From contig JANJTC010000003.1 of assembly GCA_024711325.1 (NCBI GenBank), positions 62,001-126,000 of the forward strand: a stretch of DNA of 64,000 bases, read 5' to 3'. This stretch comes from Bacteriovoracaceae bacterium. Its GTDB lineage: Bacteria; Bdellovibrionota; Bacteriovoracia; Bacteriovoracales; Bacteriovoracaceae. This document shows positions 42,809 through 53,150 of the stretch, one piece after another. The notes under the pieces were generated by a model. The model did no database searches. It was not told where the DNA came from and saw nothing but the letters and a program-made list of their open reading frames with translations. The number at the start of each line of letters is the position of its first letter. Position 1 is the stretch's first letter. Both the position numbers and the translations under genes were made by a program.

Positions 42809-45451
42809 ATGAAAAAATTAATTATTATCGACATCTCGAACTTCATTTTTCGTGCTTTTTTTGCCATTAGACCCCTGCATGCTCCGGATGGGACTCCTGT
42901 CAATGCCGTCTATGGTGTTCTCTCCATGCTGCATAATTTGATTGTAAAATATCAACCCACCCATATTCTGGTGGCACGTGATACTAAGGAAGGCTCTTTT
43001 CGTAAGGAGATCTATCCAGAGTATAAGGCCAATCGTTCTGAACCACCTGACGAGCTAGTGCCTCAGTTTGCGTTAGTTGATGAATTAATTAAAGTGCTTG
43101 GTTTACCTGAAATTAAAGCGGCTAATTATGAAGCTGACGACATTATTGGTTCGGTGGCACTTCAATGGAAAAACGATTTTGATGAAATCCTGATAGCTTC
43201 AGGAGATAAAGATCTTATGCAATTCGTGGATGGGCCGATTAAGATGCTCGATACCATGAAAGAAAAAACTTACAGCCGTGAAGATGTAAAAGATAAAATG
43301 GGAGTTTATCCGGAGCAGATTGTAGATTATCTCTCTTTGGTAGGTGATACTTCTGATAACATTCCAGGAGTCGCGGGGATTGGGCCTAAAGGTGCTCAGA
43401 ATCTTCTGGAAGAATTTGGAAGTCTGGAAAATATTTTACAAAACATATCTTCCATCAAAAATAAACGCTCCCAAACAGCTTTACTGGCCGGACCTGAAAA
43501 GGCGACCCTTTCCAAAGAATTAGTTAAAATCGTCTGTGATCTTAAACTTAAATTTACTTATGATGAGACTGCTTACAAACTTAAGCTTACCCCGATCGTT
43601 GAAGATTTTTTAAACAGAATGGGCTTTCGTTCATGGCTTGCAAAACTTGAAAATTTCAAAATTGCTACTCCTACTTCAGATAAACCTGTCTATGTTGCTC
43701 CTGCGAGGACGGAAAGCAAGACAGTTGAACGATGGACACTTGCTGATTTTAAAAAGTATATTCAGGGTGAAGAGGTTATTTCCATCACTCATGTTTGTGA
43801 TGATGAGCTTGACCAACATCAATGTTGGCGTGGAATGGCCGTGGCCACATCTAAGGCTACTGGTTATTTGGTTTTAAGTTCAGAAGAGGCCAAGACTCTG
43901 GTTGATATTTTACATGAAGCCCATGCTTTGGTCGTGTGTTATCAATCCAAACCAATTCTCCAATTAGCATTTGTCGCCAATGTTTCACCCGATTTTAAAT
44001 ATTTTGACCTTGCTCAGGCCCATTTCATCCTAAATCCTGAATACCGTCATGATCTGACCACTATTACTGAAGAGTTTTTAGGTTATAAACTGTCAGCTCC
44101 ATCTAAGGGACAGGGAGATCTGTTCGGACAGGAAACTGATGAGGACTTAAAATATCAAGGTGAAAAAGCTGAAGCCATCTTAAAACTCTATCCAATCCTT
44201 CGGGCCAAGATGAAAGAGATGAATGTGGAGCGAGCTTATGATGATCTCGATATACCACTAATTAAAGTTCTGGCCGCGATGGAGCTCGAAGGTGTTTCTC
44301 TTGATATCCCTTTTTATAAAGAACTTGAAAATGAGTTCTCCACACAAATTGACGAAATTGAAAAAGAAGTCTTTAAAGTAGCAGGTGATAAAGTAAACCT
44401 TAGGTCGCCTAAACAAGTAGGGGAACTGCTTTTTGAAAAACTCCAACTGCCAGTAATTCGGAAAACTAAAACCGGTTATTCCACTGATGCTGAGGTTTTA
44501 AATGAACTGGTTGCCTTAAAAGTAAGTCCTATTCCTGAATACCTTTTACGTTACCGCGAAGTGGAAAAATTGTTATCAACCTACGTTAAGGCACTTCCCT
44601 TAATGGTTAGCCCGGTAACAAAAAAAATTCACACACATTTCCAACCAAGTAATGCCGCTACCGGCAGGCTTTCCTCGGATAACCCAAATTTACAGAACAT
44701 ACCGGTTAGAACAGAGAATGGACGAAAACTTAGAAAAGGTTTCATCCCCTCAGAAGGACGCATTCTTCTTTCTGCCGATTATTCTCAGGTCGAACTAAGA
44801 CTTTTGGCCCATTTCTCTCAAGATAAAAATATGCTGGAAGCTTTCCGAAATGACCGTGATATCCATCGGCAAACTGCTTCTGAAATTTTTGACGTTTCTT
44901 TGGATCAAGTGACTAAGGACATGAGAAATGGAGCTAAGGCGATTAACTTTGGTCTCATGTATGGTCAAACAAGTTTTGGTCTTTCCCAAACGTTACATAT
45001 CTCTCAAGGGGAAGCTAAAAAATATATTACAAATTATTTTCAGAAGTTTTATTCGGTTAAAAGCTTCCTAGATGGGCTTAAAGAAAAAGCTGAAGAAACG
45101 GGCTATGCTGAAACTCTTTTTGGAAGAAGAAGAAATCTTCCAGATATCAAATCCACTAATCGACAAGTAAAGGCAATGGCCGAACGAGTTGCTATTAATA
45201 GTCCTATCCAGGGAACTGCTGCTGATATTATTAAACTTGCAATGATTAATATTCAGCGAATTCTTAATGAGAGAAAACTTAATTCAAAAATGATTCTTCA
45301 GGTTCACGATGAACTTATTTTTGATGTGATTCCTGAAGAGTTAGAAGAGATGAAAGTACTTGTTCAGGAGCAAATGGAGGGGGCGGTTTCTTTAAGTGTT
45401 GCCCTGAAGGTGGAAATGGGCTCGGGTTATAATTGGTACGATCTTAAGTAA
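42809..45451 (+). CDS. polA: DNA polymerase I, probably without proofreading
   Basis: The 880-residue enzyme has a 5'-nuclease domain (about 1-290, 'YEADDIIGSVA', 'SGDKDLMQ'), a middle 3'-5' exonuclease-like domain and a family A polymerase domain. Polymerase motifs A ('DYSQVELRLLAHFSQD'), B ('RNGAKAINFGLMYGQ') and C ('LQVHDELIFD') are intact. In the exonuclease domain the D-x-E motif is replaced around 'ISITHVCDDE' and the second Asp around 'VVCYQSKPI', so proofreading should be lost, as in Taq. It fills gaps in repair and removes Okazaki primers. Confidence 0.96.
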   Translation: MKKLIIIDISNFIFRAFFAIRPLHAPDGTPVNAVYGVLSMLHNLIVKYQPTHILVARDTKEGSFRKEIYPEYKANRSEPPDELVPQFALVDELIKVLGLPEIKAANYEADDIIGSVALQWKNDFDEILIASGDKDLMQFVDGPIKMLDTMKEKTYSREDVKDKMGVYPEQIVDYLSLVGDTSDNIPGVAGIGPKGAQNLLEEFGSLENILQNISSIKNKRSQTALLAGPEKATLSKELVKIVCDLKLKFTYDETAYKLKLTPIVEDFLNRMGFRSWLAKLENFKIATPTSDKPVYVAPARTESKTVERWTLADFKKYIQGEEVISITHVCDDELDQHQCWRGMAVATSKATGYLVLSSEEAKTLVDILHEAHALVVCYQSKPILQLAFVANVSPDFKYFDLAQAHFILNPEYRHDLTTITEEFLGYKLSAPSKGQGDLFGQETDEDLKYQGEKAEAILKLYPILRAKMKEMNVERAYDDLDIPLIKVLAAMELEGVSLDIPFYKELENEFSTQIDEIEKEVFKVAGDKVNLRSPKQVGELLFEKLQLPVIRKTKTGYSTDAEVLNELVALKVSPIPEYLLRYREVEKLLSTYVKALPLMVSPVTKKIHTHFQPSNAATGRLSSDNPNLQNIPVRTENGRKLRKGFIPSEGRILLSADYSQVELRLLAHFSQDKNMLEAFRNDRDIHRQTASEIFDVSLDQVTKDMRNGAKAINFGLMYGQTSFGLSQTLHISQGEAKKYITNYFQKFYSVKSFLDGLKEKAEETGYAETLFGRRRNLPDIKSTNRQVKAMAERVAINSPIQGTAADIIKLAMINIQRILNERKLNSKMILQVHDELIFDVIPEELEEMKVLVQEQMEGAVSLSVALKVEMGSGYNWYDLK

Positions 45452-45462
45452 GAAAAATTTCA

Positions 45463-45477
45463 GCCGATAAGATCGGC
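45463..45477 (+). repeat. Short hairpin abutting the next start codon
   Basis: GCCGAT-AAG-ATCGGC is a perfect six-base inverted repeat that ends immediately before the ATG at 45478 and occupies the place of the ribosome binding site. It may damp translation of the small exported protein or tail the polA mRNA. Confidence 0.4.
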
Positions 45478-45888
45478 ATGAAGTTCATATTCATAAGTTT
45501 AATCTTATTCAGCGTCGAAGCTTTTGCGATTGGATGTGATTGTGAAGTAAGGGTCTATTCACCCACTACCGGATCTCATCGAATGGCGGCCACCAGTCTT
45601 AAAACTTACGAATTGGAAGAATTTAGTACTTATTCCATAAGAAATCAGCGGATGTGCCGGCGACTTTGTCTGGAGCAGTTTGAAAAAGACATGCCCCAGA
45701 ACAGGCTAAACGCCCTATTACTTACTTATTCTCAAGGCCTGATAGATGAAAAGGTGTTGGGATATAACTGCACTGGTCTTACAACCTTGAAATACCCGGT
45801 AAGGGTCAAGGCGAGTTTAGGGGTAATTGGCCTGGGCAACGTGGCCAATTTAGTCCAGGTTGTCAGTCACGAGGAACTCTGTTTTTAA
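45478..45888 (+). CDS. Small Cys-containing exported protein, unknown
   Basis: The 136-residue protein has a signal peptide ('MKFIFISLILFSVEAFA'). The mature part holds 'GCDCEV', 'MCRRLCLEQF', 'YNCTG' and a final Cys, which suggests disulfides. No family is recognised. Its stop overlaps the convergent rhodanese stop (TTAA). Confidence 0.55.
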   Translation: MKFIFISLILFSVEAFAIGCDCEVRVYSPTTGSHRMAATSLKTYELEEFSTYSIRNQRMCRRLCLEQFEKDMPQNRLNALLLTYSQGLIDEKVLGYNCTGLTTLKYPVRVKASLGVIGLGNVANLVQVVSHEELCF

Positions 45889-46211
45889 TCTTTAGCTACT
45901 GGATAACCGCTCTTAATCCAGGCATCCATTCCAGCATCATGAATACATACCAGATTATTCAGACCAGCTTCCTTTAATATTTGGAAAGCTATTTTTGCGC
46001 GAGAACCAAACATACAGTGAATATAAACATGGTCATACTTTTTCAATTCCTGAGCACGTTCGGCCATTACTGTTACCGGAATATTTAAAGCATTGGGGAT
46101 ATGGGCTTCTTTATATTCTTCTGGACTGCGAACATCGAGAACGACGTCACTTTTCGATAGGTTAGGCAGCTTTTCATAAAGATCTTTCATAGTTATCTGT
46201 GCATTTGGCAT
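45885..46211 (-). CDS. Rhodanese-domain protein
   Basis: The 108-residue single-domain sulfurtransferase-like protein has the rhodanese start 'VVLDVRSPEEYKEAHIPNA' and the active loop 'HC66MFGSRA'. The catalytic Cys is present, so it may carry sulfane sulfur. AGGGGG precedes the ATG. There is no signal peptide, so it is cytoplasmic. Confidence 0.88.
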   Translation of the reverse strand: MPNAQITMKDLYEKLPNLSKSDVVLDVRSPEEYKEAHIPNALNIPVTVMAERAQELKKYDHVYIHCMFGSRAKIAFQILKEAGLNNLVCIHDAGMDAWIKSGYPVAKD

Positions 46212-46283
46212 AAACGCCCCCTTGTACTTTTCTTTAATATTTACTCTCTCAAAATCCGATAAGTTTGATGGAGAGTCAAGCTC

Positions 46284-48077
46284 ATGCTCTATATATTATT
46301 TATGGTCCTGGCCATTGCCTATAATTGGAGAAAGTTCAGTAAAGAACGCGACACTTTTCTGTCTTCACTCATTGAGGCAAGCAACCCGGGTCACCGTGAA
46401 ATGATTCTTAGTCATCACTTCTACATATTCATATTCGAAGGTTTTCTTGCCCTTATTGTAGCCCATCTTATTACTGAGAAGGCGATGGAAATTGGTATAT
46501 TGGGATTAGGGATGGTTTATCTTGGTCTTATATTCCTCGGATTCTACTTTTATCAATTCTTTATCCGCTACGTGGAAAAACATACCACTCTTGATCTTTA
46601 TGACGCTTTTAAAGTCCATCTAATCAGAGACCTTAGAGTTAATTTTGCCATCATTATGTTGCCCATTCTGGTTTACTCCTTAATTAATTATGCCTTTCAG
46701 GACAGTGTTTACGAAGAGTGGGGAAGTTTGTGGTTTATCGGACTGCTATTCAATATTATCTTTGTTTCGGTTCTAACCATTGCATGTTCAGTTATTATCA
46801 TGTTGAGGTTAATTCCGAATCGTGAAATTACTGAACCCGAATATCTGGATCTCATTAATAAACGAACCTCTCAGATTCAAATGCCGAATATGCGAATTCG
46901 TTGGATTGAAACTGACATTAAAAACGCTTTTGTCGTGGGTTTGAAACTTCTTTCATTTTCAAACCAGACAATGTTCATTGGACGAAGTCTTCGTACCGCT
47001 TTAACCATGGAAGAGTTTGATGCTGTGATAGCTCACGAACTGGCCCACATAGCCAATCGACATGTACATAAACGGGTCATTGAGCTCATGAAAAATTTTA
47101 TCTCTGTATTTATTGGTTGTATCGTTTTGATGCTGATCATTTTTGGAGGAACACTGCTTTACTGGGGTGAAGATATCTCAGTTCATTCAACAGCTATCAC
47201 CGCTTGGCTTGCGTTTGCCACCATCGGATGGATATTTTTTAATTACTCTCTTCTGTTTGATACCATAAGATCCCATGAATTCGAAGCCGATGCTTACGCC
47301 GTCATGGAGTTGGGCGCAAGCTTTGAGGCATTGAACTCAGCCCTGGAAAAGCTTTCCCAGGCAGAAGAACTACCAGAGTATCTAAAAAAACGGACTAAGA
47401 AAAAAAGTCAGAAGAATTGGTTTGTCTCCTGGTTAACTAAAAATTTCTCGACTCATCCTGATTTGGAAACTCGTATTCGTTTTCTGGATTATAAGATTGC
47501 TGCCGGTTTGCCTTTTAATCACTATGTTTCCACGCCTAAGAAAATTAGAATGTGGTTAAGTGACCATTTTACATGGAAGATCTCCGTTCCTATGGCGACA
47601 GCATTTGTTATTTGTATGGTCTGGATTACCTGGCATATAAAAACAGGACAGGAAGACATTGCATTTATCTACCATTCAAAAGCCGAAGACATTATTCATA
47701 ATGAAAAGCTGATTGAAAGAATTAATTCAAAGCCTCAGTTAATCGGCCAGAGTTTAATGTATTTCATCGTGAGAAGGAAAGAACCAGGGTTAATCGATCA
47801 TTTCATTAATCATGGTGCGGATAAAGGGAAAACCCTTCTCTATATTTCCCAACTAAAAGATTTTAAGCTCTTTAATCAGTACTATGGGAAATATCAGAGT
47901 TATATTACGGAAGATGATTATTTTCTAATCCTAAGAAAAACCGCTCAAATGAATTTCACGGAAGGTTATCGTTTGCTGGTCAACGGGAAAAGATTCGAAG
48001 ACCTTAATCCTGTCTATAAAGAGGATGTTTCGAGATTACATGACACTAATCGTGTTCCAGCTTCAGTTAAAGAATAA
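46284..48077 (+). CDS. M48-family membrane metalloprotease with C-terminal extension
   Basis: The 597-residue inner-membrane protein has about five membrane helices in the first 180 residues and around the active site, and the zinc motif 'HELAHIANRH' with the third ligand in 'SHEFEADAYA'. This fits M48/HtpX-like proteases that degrade damaged membrane proteins. After the protease domain comes another helix (near 435-455) and an extension of about 140 residues with an ankyrin-like 'LIDHFINHGADKGKTLLY'. The start is behind GGAG at ten bases. Confidence 0.85.
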   Translation: MLYILFMVLAIAYNWRKFSKERDTFLSSLIEASNPGHREMILSHHFYIFIFEGFLALIVAHLITEKAMEIGILGLGMVYLGLIFLGFYFYQFFIRYVEKHTTLDLYDAFKVHLIRDLRVNFAIIMLPILVYSLINYAFQDSVYEEWGSLWFIGLLFNIIFVSVLTIACSVIIMLRLIPNREITEPEYLDLINKRTSQIQMPNMRIRWIETDIKNAFVVGLKLLSFSNQTMFIGRSLRTALTMEEFDAVIAHELAHIANRHVHKRVIELMKNFISVFIGCIVLMLIIFGGTLLYWGEDISVHSTAITAWLAFATIGWIFFNYSLLFDTIRSHEFEADAYAVMELGASFEALNSALEKLSQAEELPEYLKKRTKKKSQKNWFVSWLTKNFSTHPDLETRIRFLDYKIAAGLPFNHYVSTPKKIRMWLSDHFTWKISVPMATAFVICMVWITWHIKTGQEDIAFIYHSKAEDIIHNEKLIERINSKPQLIGQSLMYFIVRRKEPGLIDHFINHGADKGKTLLYISQLKDFKLFNQYYGKYQSYITEDDYFLILRKTAQMNFTEGYRLLVNGKRFEDLNPVYKEDVSRLHDTNRVPASVKE

Positions 48078-48107
48078 TTGATAATTTTTTTTTGAGAAAA
48101 GAACGAA

Positions 48108-48608
48108 CTATTTCCAATTCATACTGTAAATAGCTTCAACAACTAAATCCGGGGAAGAAGCTCCACTGAATTTCATGACTATGGATTGACCTTCCTTAAT
48201 TGGGAATAAAGAAACTGTATCGTAGAAATCATTACCATTATCGTTTTCACAGTAGGTCAGTGTCATTTCATTCGGACTTGATGAAGTGACATAAGAACAT
48301 TTAAAGTCATAAACATCAGAGTCGTATTGGTCTACATCATAGATGATATCCACAACTTTATTCAAAGTAGATCCTGCCCGGACTTTTAATCGATCAGGGA
48401 TTTGAAAAGAAGCATTTCTCGGAAGAATGTTGGTTTGACTGGAACTTACAGAGCCATCAAGCCTTAATATATAAGTTGTCGGCAATTCCTGATTTTCAAT
48501 AGAACGGGCGGGTTGAGTCTGTGCTTCGGATATTTTTTTCCCGCATCCCACCGTTGCAATGGCCAATGACAGAATCGGACAAAATTTTCGAGCAAGGGCT
48601 AGAAGCAT
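48108..48608 (-). CDS. Lipoprotein of unknown function
   Basis: The 166-residue protein starts at the ATG at 48608, behind AAGGA, and has a lipoprotein signal ending T-V-G-C. A longer frame reaches to 48788 but would put 60 residues before the signal, so it is not used. The mature part is beta-rich with 'DVDQYDSDVYDF' and two Cys. It is convergent with the protease gene, 30 bases apart. Confidence 0.6.
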   Translation of the reverse strand: MLLALARKFCPILSLAIATVGCGKKISEAQTQPARSIENQELPTTYILRLDGSVSSSQTNILPRNASFQIPDRLKVRAGSTLNKVVDIIYDVDQYDSDVYDFKCSYVTSSSPNEMTLTYCENDNGNDFYDTVSLFPIKEGQSIVMKFSGASSPDLVVEAIYSMNWK

Positions 48609-48912
48609 CTTCTTTCCTTGAGAATGCCTAAGATCATTATACTTTGACTTCTCTATCGGTGCTTCAGACAGGAACTTGATGTTTCTAAGCCATGAGATTT
48701 TCAGAGTTTGGGAGGCAAATATTGCTGTTTTGCAAAATCTAAGTACTGAATCATTCGTTGAGTCAATAACTTGAAAGGTTTCGATCATTTAGAATTTTTT
48801 TAGGCCTTACCCTTGACACTGACCTTGGCAGACCCACCTTCTAGAAGGCACAATCGTGACAATTTTTATATATTATTTTTGCAATGCAAAATTTAAATCG
48901 AATGGAGGATCT
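48609..48912. other. Intergenic region between divergent lipoprotein gene and groES
   Basis: This is the only gap above 300 bases. It holds the groE promoter near 48812-48840 and must hold the lipoprotein promoter. I find no CIRCE inverted repeat (TTAGCACTC-N9-GAGTGCTAA) and no RNA gene. An open minus-strand frame crosses part of it without a plausible start signal. Confidence 0.5.
48812..48840 (+). promoter_or_regulatory. Sigma-32-like heat-shock promoter of groESL
   Basis: CTTGACA, a 14-base spacer and CCCACCTT resemble the RpoH consensus CTTGAA-N(13-17)-CCCCATNT. It lies about 70 bases before the groES ATG. TTGACA alone could be a sigma-70 -35, but no -10 follows at the right distance. 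Confidence 0.5.
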
Positions 48913-49200
48913 ATGACAGTAAAACCACTTCAAGACCGAGTTCTTATTAAAAGACTTGAAGAAGAAACTAAAACCGTTGGCGGGATCATTATTCCCGACA
49001 CTCATAAAGAGAAGCCAGCTCAAGGTGAAGTTGTTGCCGTAGGTAACGGTTACCGTTTACAAGACGGATCTGTGAAGGCCTTAGACGTGAAGAAAGGGGA
49101 TAAAGTTCTTTTCGGAAAATATTCAGGCACTGAAGTTAAAGTTGGCGGCGAGAATTACCTCATCATGAAAGAAGATGAGATTCTTGGTGTTCTTCAATAA
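48913..49200 (+). CDS. groES: Co-chaperonin GroES
   Basis: The 95-residue protein caps the GroEL folding chamber. The N-terminal '[12 protein letters not shown]', mobile loop '[16 protein letters not shown]' and C-terminal 'EDEILGVL' are canonical. The ATG at 48913 follows GGAGG; an upstream in-frame ATG adds 19 non-homologous residues and is rejected. It is 34 bases before groEL. Confidence 0.97.
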   Translation: MTVKPLQDRVLIKRLEEETKTVGGIIIPDTHKEKPAQGEVVAVGNGYRLQDGSVKALDVKKGDKVLFGKYSGTEVKVGGENYLIMKEDEILGVLQ

Positions 49201-49207
49201 AAATTAG

Positions 49208-50890
<1,683 letters not shown>

Positions 50891-50931
50891 TGTCATGATG
50901 TAATTTTTGCCTATCAGTAATGTTAGACGAC

Positions 50932-50963
50932 AAAGGGCACCCTAAGTGGTGCCCTTTTTATTT
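50932..50963 (+). terminator. Rho-independent terminator of groESL
   Basis: AAAGGGCACC, a six-base loop and GGTGCCCTTT run into TTTTTATTT, 42 bases past the groEL stop. It is the clearest intrinsic terminator in the window. The remaining 155 bases before the next gene show no recognised RNA. Confidence 0.9.
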
Positions 50964-51118
50964 CCCCAAGTTACCTTTTGTCCCTGATCAATTCAGTCCT
51001 GATAGTAATTAAGACATTTTAGCCTCTCTCCAGCATTGGCATAAACCGTGCAATTATGGAGGACAATGAAACGCCGGCAGGACGCCAGCAATTCTAAATT
51101 AGTGCCAGGGAGTCAGGC

Positions 51119-51427
51119 ATGAGAATCGTTTTACTGTTGATGGTAATTAGTTTTACTCAGTCAGCTTGGTCGACAGTCACAGCAGGAGCTAAAGACTGTC
51201 CTGAACAATTTGAGGGCAGAGTGAAAGAAATTATTGAACCAGTTGGTGCCACGAGCTTCTTTTCGACCAATAAGGTGGTCTTTGAAAACCTCCAGACGGT
51301 TAAAGGGGAAGTCAGTGATCAGGTATTGGTGGATATTCTTCAAAACGGACCTTTTAAGGTTGAGACGGATAAGGATTATCGCGTGCTAACTAGAAGAGGG
51401 AAGTTGTGTTGGATAGAAGAGATCTAA
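51119..51427 (+). CDS. Small exported protein, unknown
   Basis: The 102-residue protein has a signal peptide ('MRIVLLLMVISFTQSAWS') and two cysteines ('KDCPEQF', 'KLCWIEEI'). The mature part is a small beta-rich domain. AGGGAG precedes the ATG. It may be the first gene of the run that follows. Confidence 0.55.
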   Translation: MRIVLLLMVISFTQSAWSTVTAGAKDCPEQFEGRVKEIIEPVGATSFFSTNKVVFENLQTVKGEVSDQVLVDILQNGPFKVETDKDYRVLTRRGKLCWIEEI

Positions 51428-51454
51428 GAAGAACATTTTTCAGGATGAAAAATC

Positions 51455-52186
51455 ATGTGGATCAAATGGCTTTTAATCTTCATTATAACAGCCCCGGCCT
51501 GGGGATATAATCTCACGCAGGATTTTTTGAATGGCTTTTATTGGGCCACGCTGCCTATTAATATTGTTGTTGAAGATGATAACTCTTCCCGGAAAAACAT
51601 CCTTATCAAGTTAGCGGAAGAATCCATAGATGAGTGGGAAAGAAAAACGGGTCTGACTTTGTGGGACCTGACTGCTTCCGGATCAAGTAACATGATAAGA
51701 TGGTCCACAAATTTTGCTGCTGAAACAAAGATGGATCCTAATTCCGTCCTGGCAGTAGCTATCCGCTACACCAATGGACCTTATTTTGCCCGCACAGAAA
51801 TAGTCATCAATGGTGAACATTATCTGAATAGTGACTTAGAAAATTTGAAAACCACTATCACCCATGAATTGGGTCATACTATGGGACTAGATCACTCAAA
51901 TAATATGTTGGCCGTAATGGCACCTACCTTACAGGATCCTTATTTAGGTCTTCATAATGACGATGTCAGCGGTATGGTTGAGGCCCACTCTCAAACTGAA
52001 AACCGCCAATTAACTCGTTATATCTCTCCTTTGGCCTATGAACAGAAGACGGAGTCTCAACCTTTGAGTTGTGGAACGATTGGACCAACTTCTGCTTTAG
52101 GTGCCAATGCTTTTCTTTCACTGAGTTTAGGAATCCTGATCGGATTTGTCAGGAAAATTTGGAGCTGGTTTAAGTCTCTGATCTAA
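51455..52186 (+). CDS. Matrixin-like zinc metalloprotease with C-terminal sorting-like tail
   Basis: The 243-residue protein has a signal peptide ('MWIKWLLIFIITAPAWG') and a metzincin active site H137-E-L-G-H141-x2-G-x2-H147, with a Met-turn-like 'VMAPT' after it. The domain is about the size of a matrix-metalloprotease catalytic core. The C-terminus has 'LSCGTIGP', a hydrophobic stretch ('AFLSLSLGILIGF') and a basic end, which looks like a tripartite surface-sorting tail. It is probably secreted or surface-anchored and may digest prey or matrix proteins. Confidence 0.8.
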   Translation: MWIKWLLIFIITAPAWGYNLTQDFLNGFYWATLPINIVVEDDNSSRKNILIKLAEESIDEWERKTGLTLWDLTASGSSNMIRWSTNFAAETKMDPNSVLAVAIRYTNGPYFARTEIVINGEHYLNSDLENLKTTITHELGHTMGLDHSNNMLAVMAPTLQDPYLGLHNDDVSGMVEAHSQTENRQLTRYISPLAYEQKTESQPLSCGTIGPTSALGANAFLSLSLGILIGFVRKIWSWFKSLI

Positions 52187-52203
52187 CTTCCGAAAAGGAA
52201 GTT

Positions 52204-52671
52204 ATGAAACAATCAGAGCAAACTTCCTTTATTTTTTATCTAACCCTAGAAGAAAATTTACCTAAAACTTTTTATGTTTTTAATCATTATTTAAAAGAAC
52301 TAGGGTTAATACTTGTCCCTGTTCGAATCGACCAATTGCAGTCATTGGTCAATTCCACAGAGCAAACCCAGATTATTGTGCTTTCATCAGTCATCGATGC
52401 TCGTGAGTTAAAGCTCTATAATGAAAAAGTCAGAGGACTACTTAAGTATGTTCTGAAAACAAAACGATTAACATTCATGCATCTTTCTAGCTTTTCCAGA
52501 GTTAATGATTTTAAATTGTATTCCATGCAAAAAAATTACTATTTTATGAAATACCCTCTGGACGCGGCTTTACTCTCTTCTAAAATTGCCCGTTATTATG
52601 AACTCAAATCCGAACAAAATGTGCTTCGCTGGCCTGGTGGTAAGCGAGGGGGAGTTGGGGCCATTCTATGA
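52204..52671 (+). CDS. Unknown cytoplasmic protein
   Basis: The 155-residue protein has no signal peptide. Its alternating hydrophobic strands and helices ('QIIVLSSVIDAR', 'RLTFMHLSS') suggest a small alpha/beta fold, loosely like a receiver domain without its phosphate-accepting Asp pocket. It ends in a basic, Gly-rich tail. AAGGA precedes the ATG. It overlaps the next gene by four bases. Confidence 0.5.
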   Translation: MKQSEQTSFIFYLTLEENLPKTFYVFNHYLKELGLILVPVRIDQLQSLVNSTEQTQIIVLSSVIDARELKLYNEKVRGLLKYVLKTKRLTFMHLSSFSRVNDFKLYSMQKNYYFMKYPLDAALLSSKIARYYELKSEQNVLRWPGGKRGGVGAIL

Positions 52672-53150
52672 AAAGCAAGAATGATGAAATTTCTCAGCGT
52701 GTCTTAGTTTTATTAAAAATTGATGCCAACAATCTTTTTAACAGAATTAAGGACCGTAAATCAGAATATCTTGAAATTTTTGCTCTTAGACGTACTCGAG
52801 AGCACTTTCCCAAAATTTTTAAGAATCGTTATGAGGGGACTACAATCATGGACCTCTCTCATTGTAGTACTGAATTGATAACTACCCTTGACCAGTATTA
52901 CACTTTAGTGGAAGAAATGAGTTGGTATCTTTTCCAAACCGAGGATATGCCAAATACGGTTGAAGATTATATCAATCGTAAAATCAGTCGAATGGGAAAA
53001 ATTCTCGCCTCCTTAAATCTTTATCTGGATGCTGAGTTAGGAATTCATACTGATTTACCAATAAAAGAAACAGAAATTGTCTTTATTGATCAATCTGATG
53101 AGCAGGACTTTTCAGATGTTCCTAAAGATGATAATTCGCAAGAAACATGA
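52668..53150 (+). CDS. Unknown cytoplasmic helical protein
   Basis: The 160-residue protein is mostly helical with an acidic C-terminus ('DQSDEQDFSDVPKDD'). No family is recognised. ATGA overlaps on both sides couple it with its neighbours, so it probably acts with the preceding protein. Confidence 0.5.
   Translation: MKSKNDEISQRVLVLLKIDANNLFNRIKDRKSEYLEIFALRRTREHFPKIFKNRYEGTTIMDLSHCSTELITTLDQYYTLVEEMSWYLFQTEDMPNTVEDYINRKISRMGKILASLNLYLDAELGIHTDLPIKETEIVFIDQSDEQDFSDVPKDDNSQET

Noticed and set aside
48609..48788. Extended start of the 48.1 kb lipoprotein
   Set aside because: It would bury the lipoprotein signal 60 residues inside; the ATG at 48608 has a good ribosome binding site.
48609..48912. 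CIRCE operator upstream of groES
   Set aside because: No TTAGCACTC-N9-GAGTGCTAA or close variant is present on either strand.
51030..51118. Riboswitch (cyclic-di-GMP GEMM-like) before the 51.1 kb gene
   Set aside because: A 'TAAACC' and GC-rich pieces recall the motif, but the GACGCAAAGC core and receptor helix are missing and the pairs do not fold convincingly.
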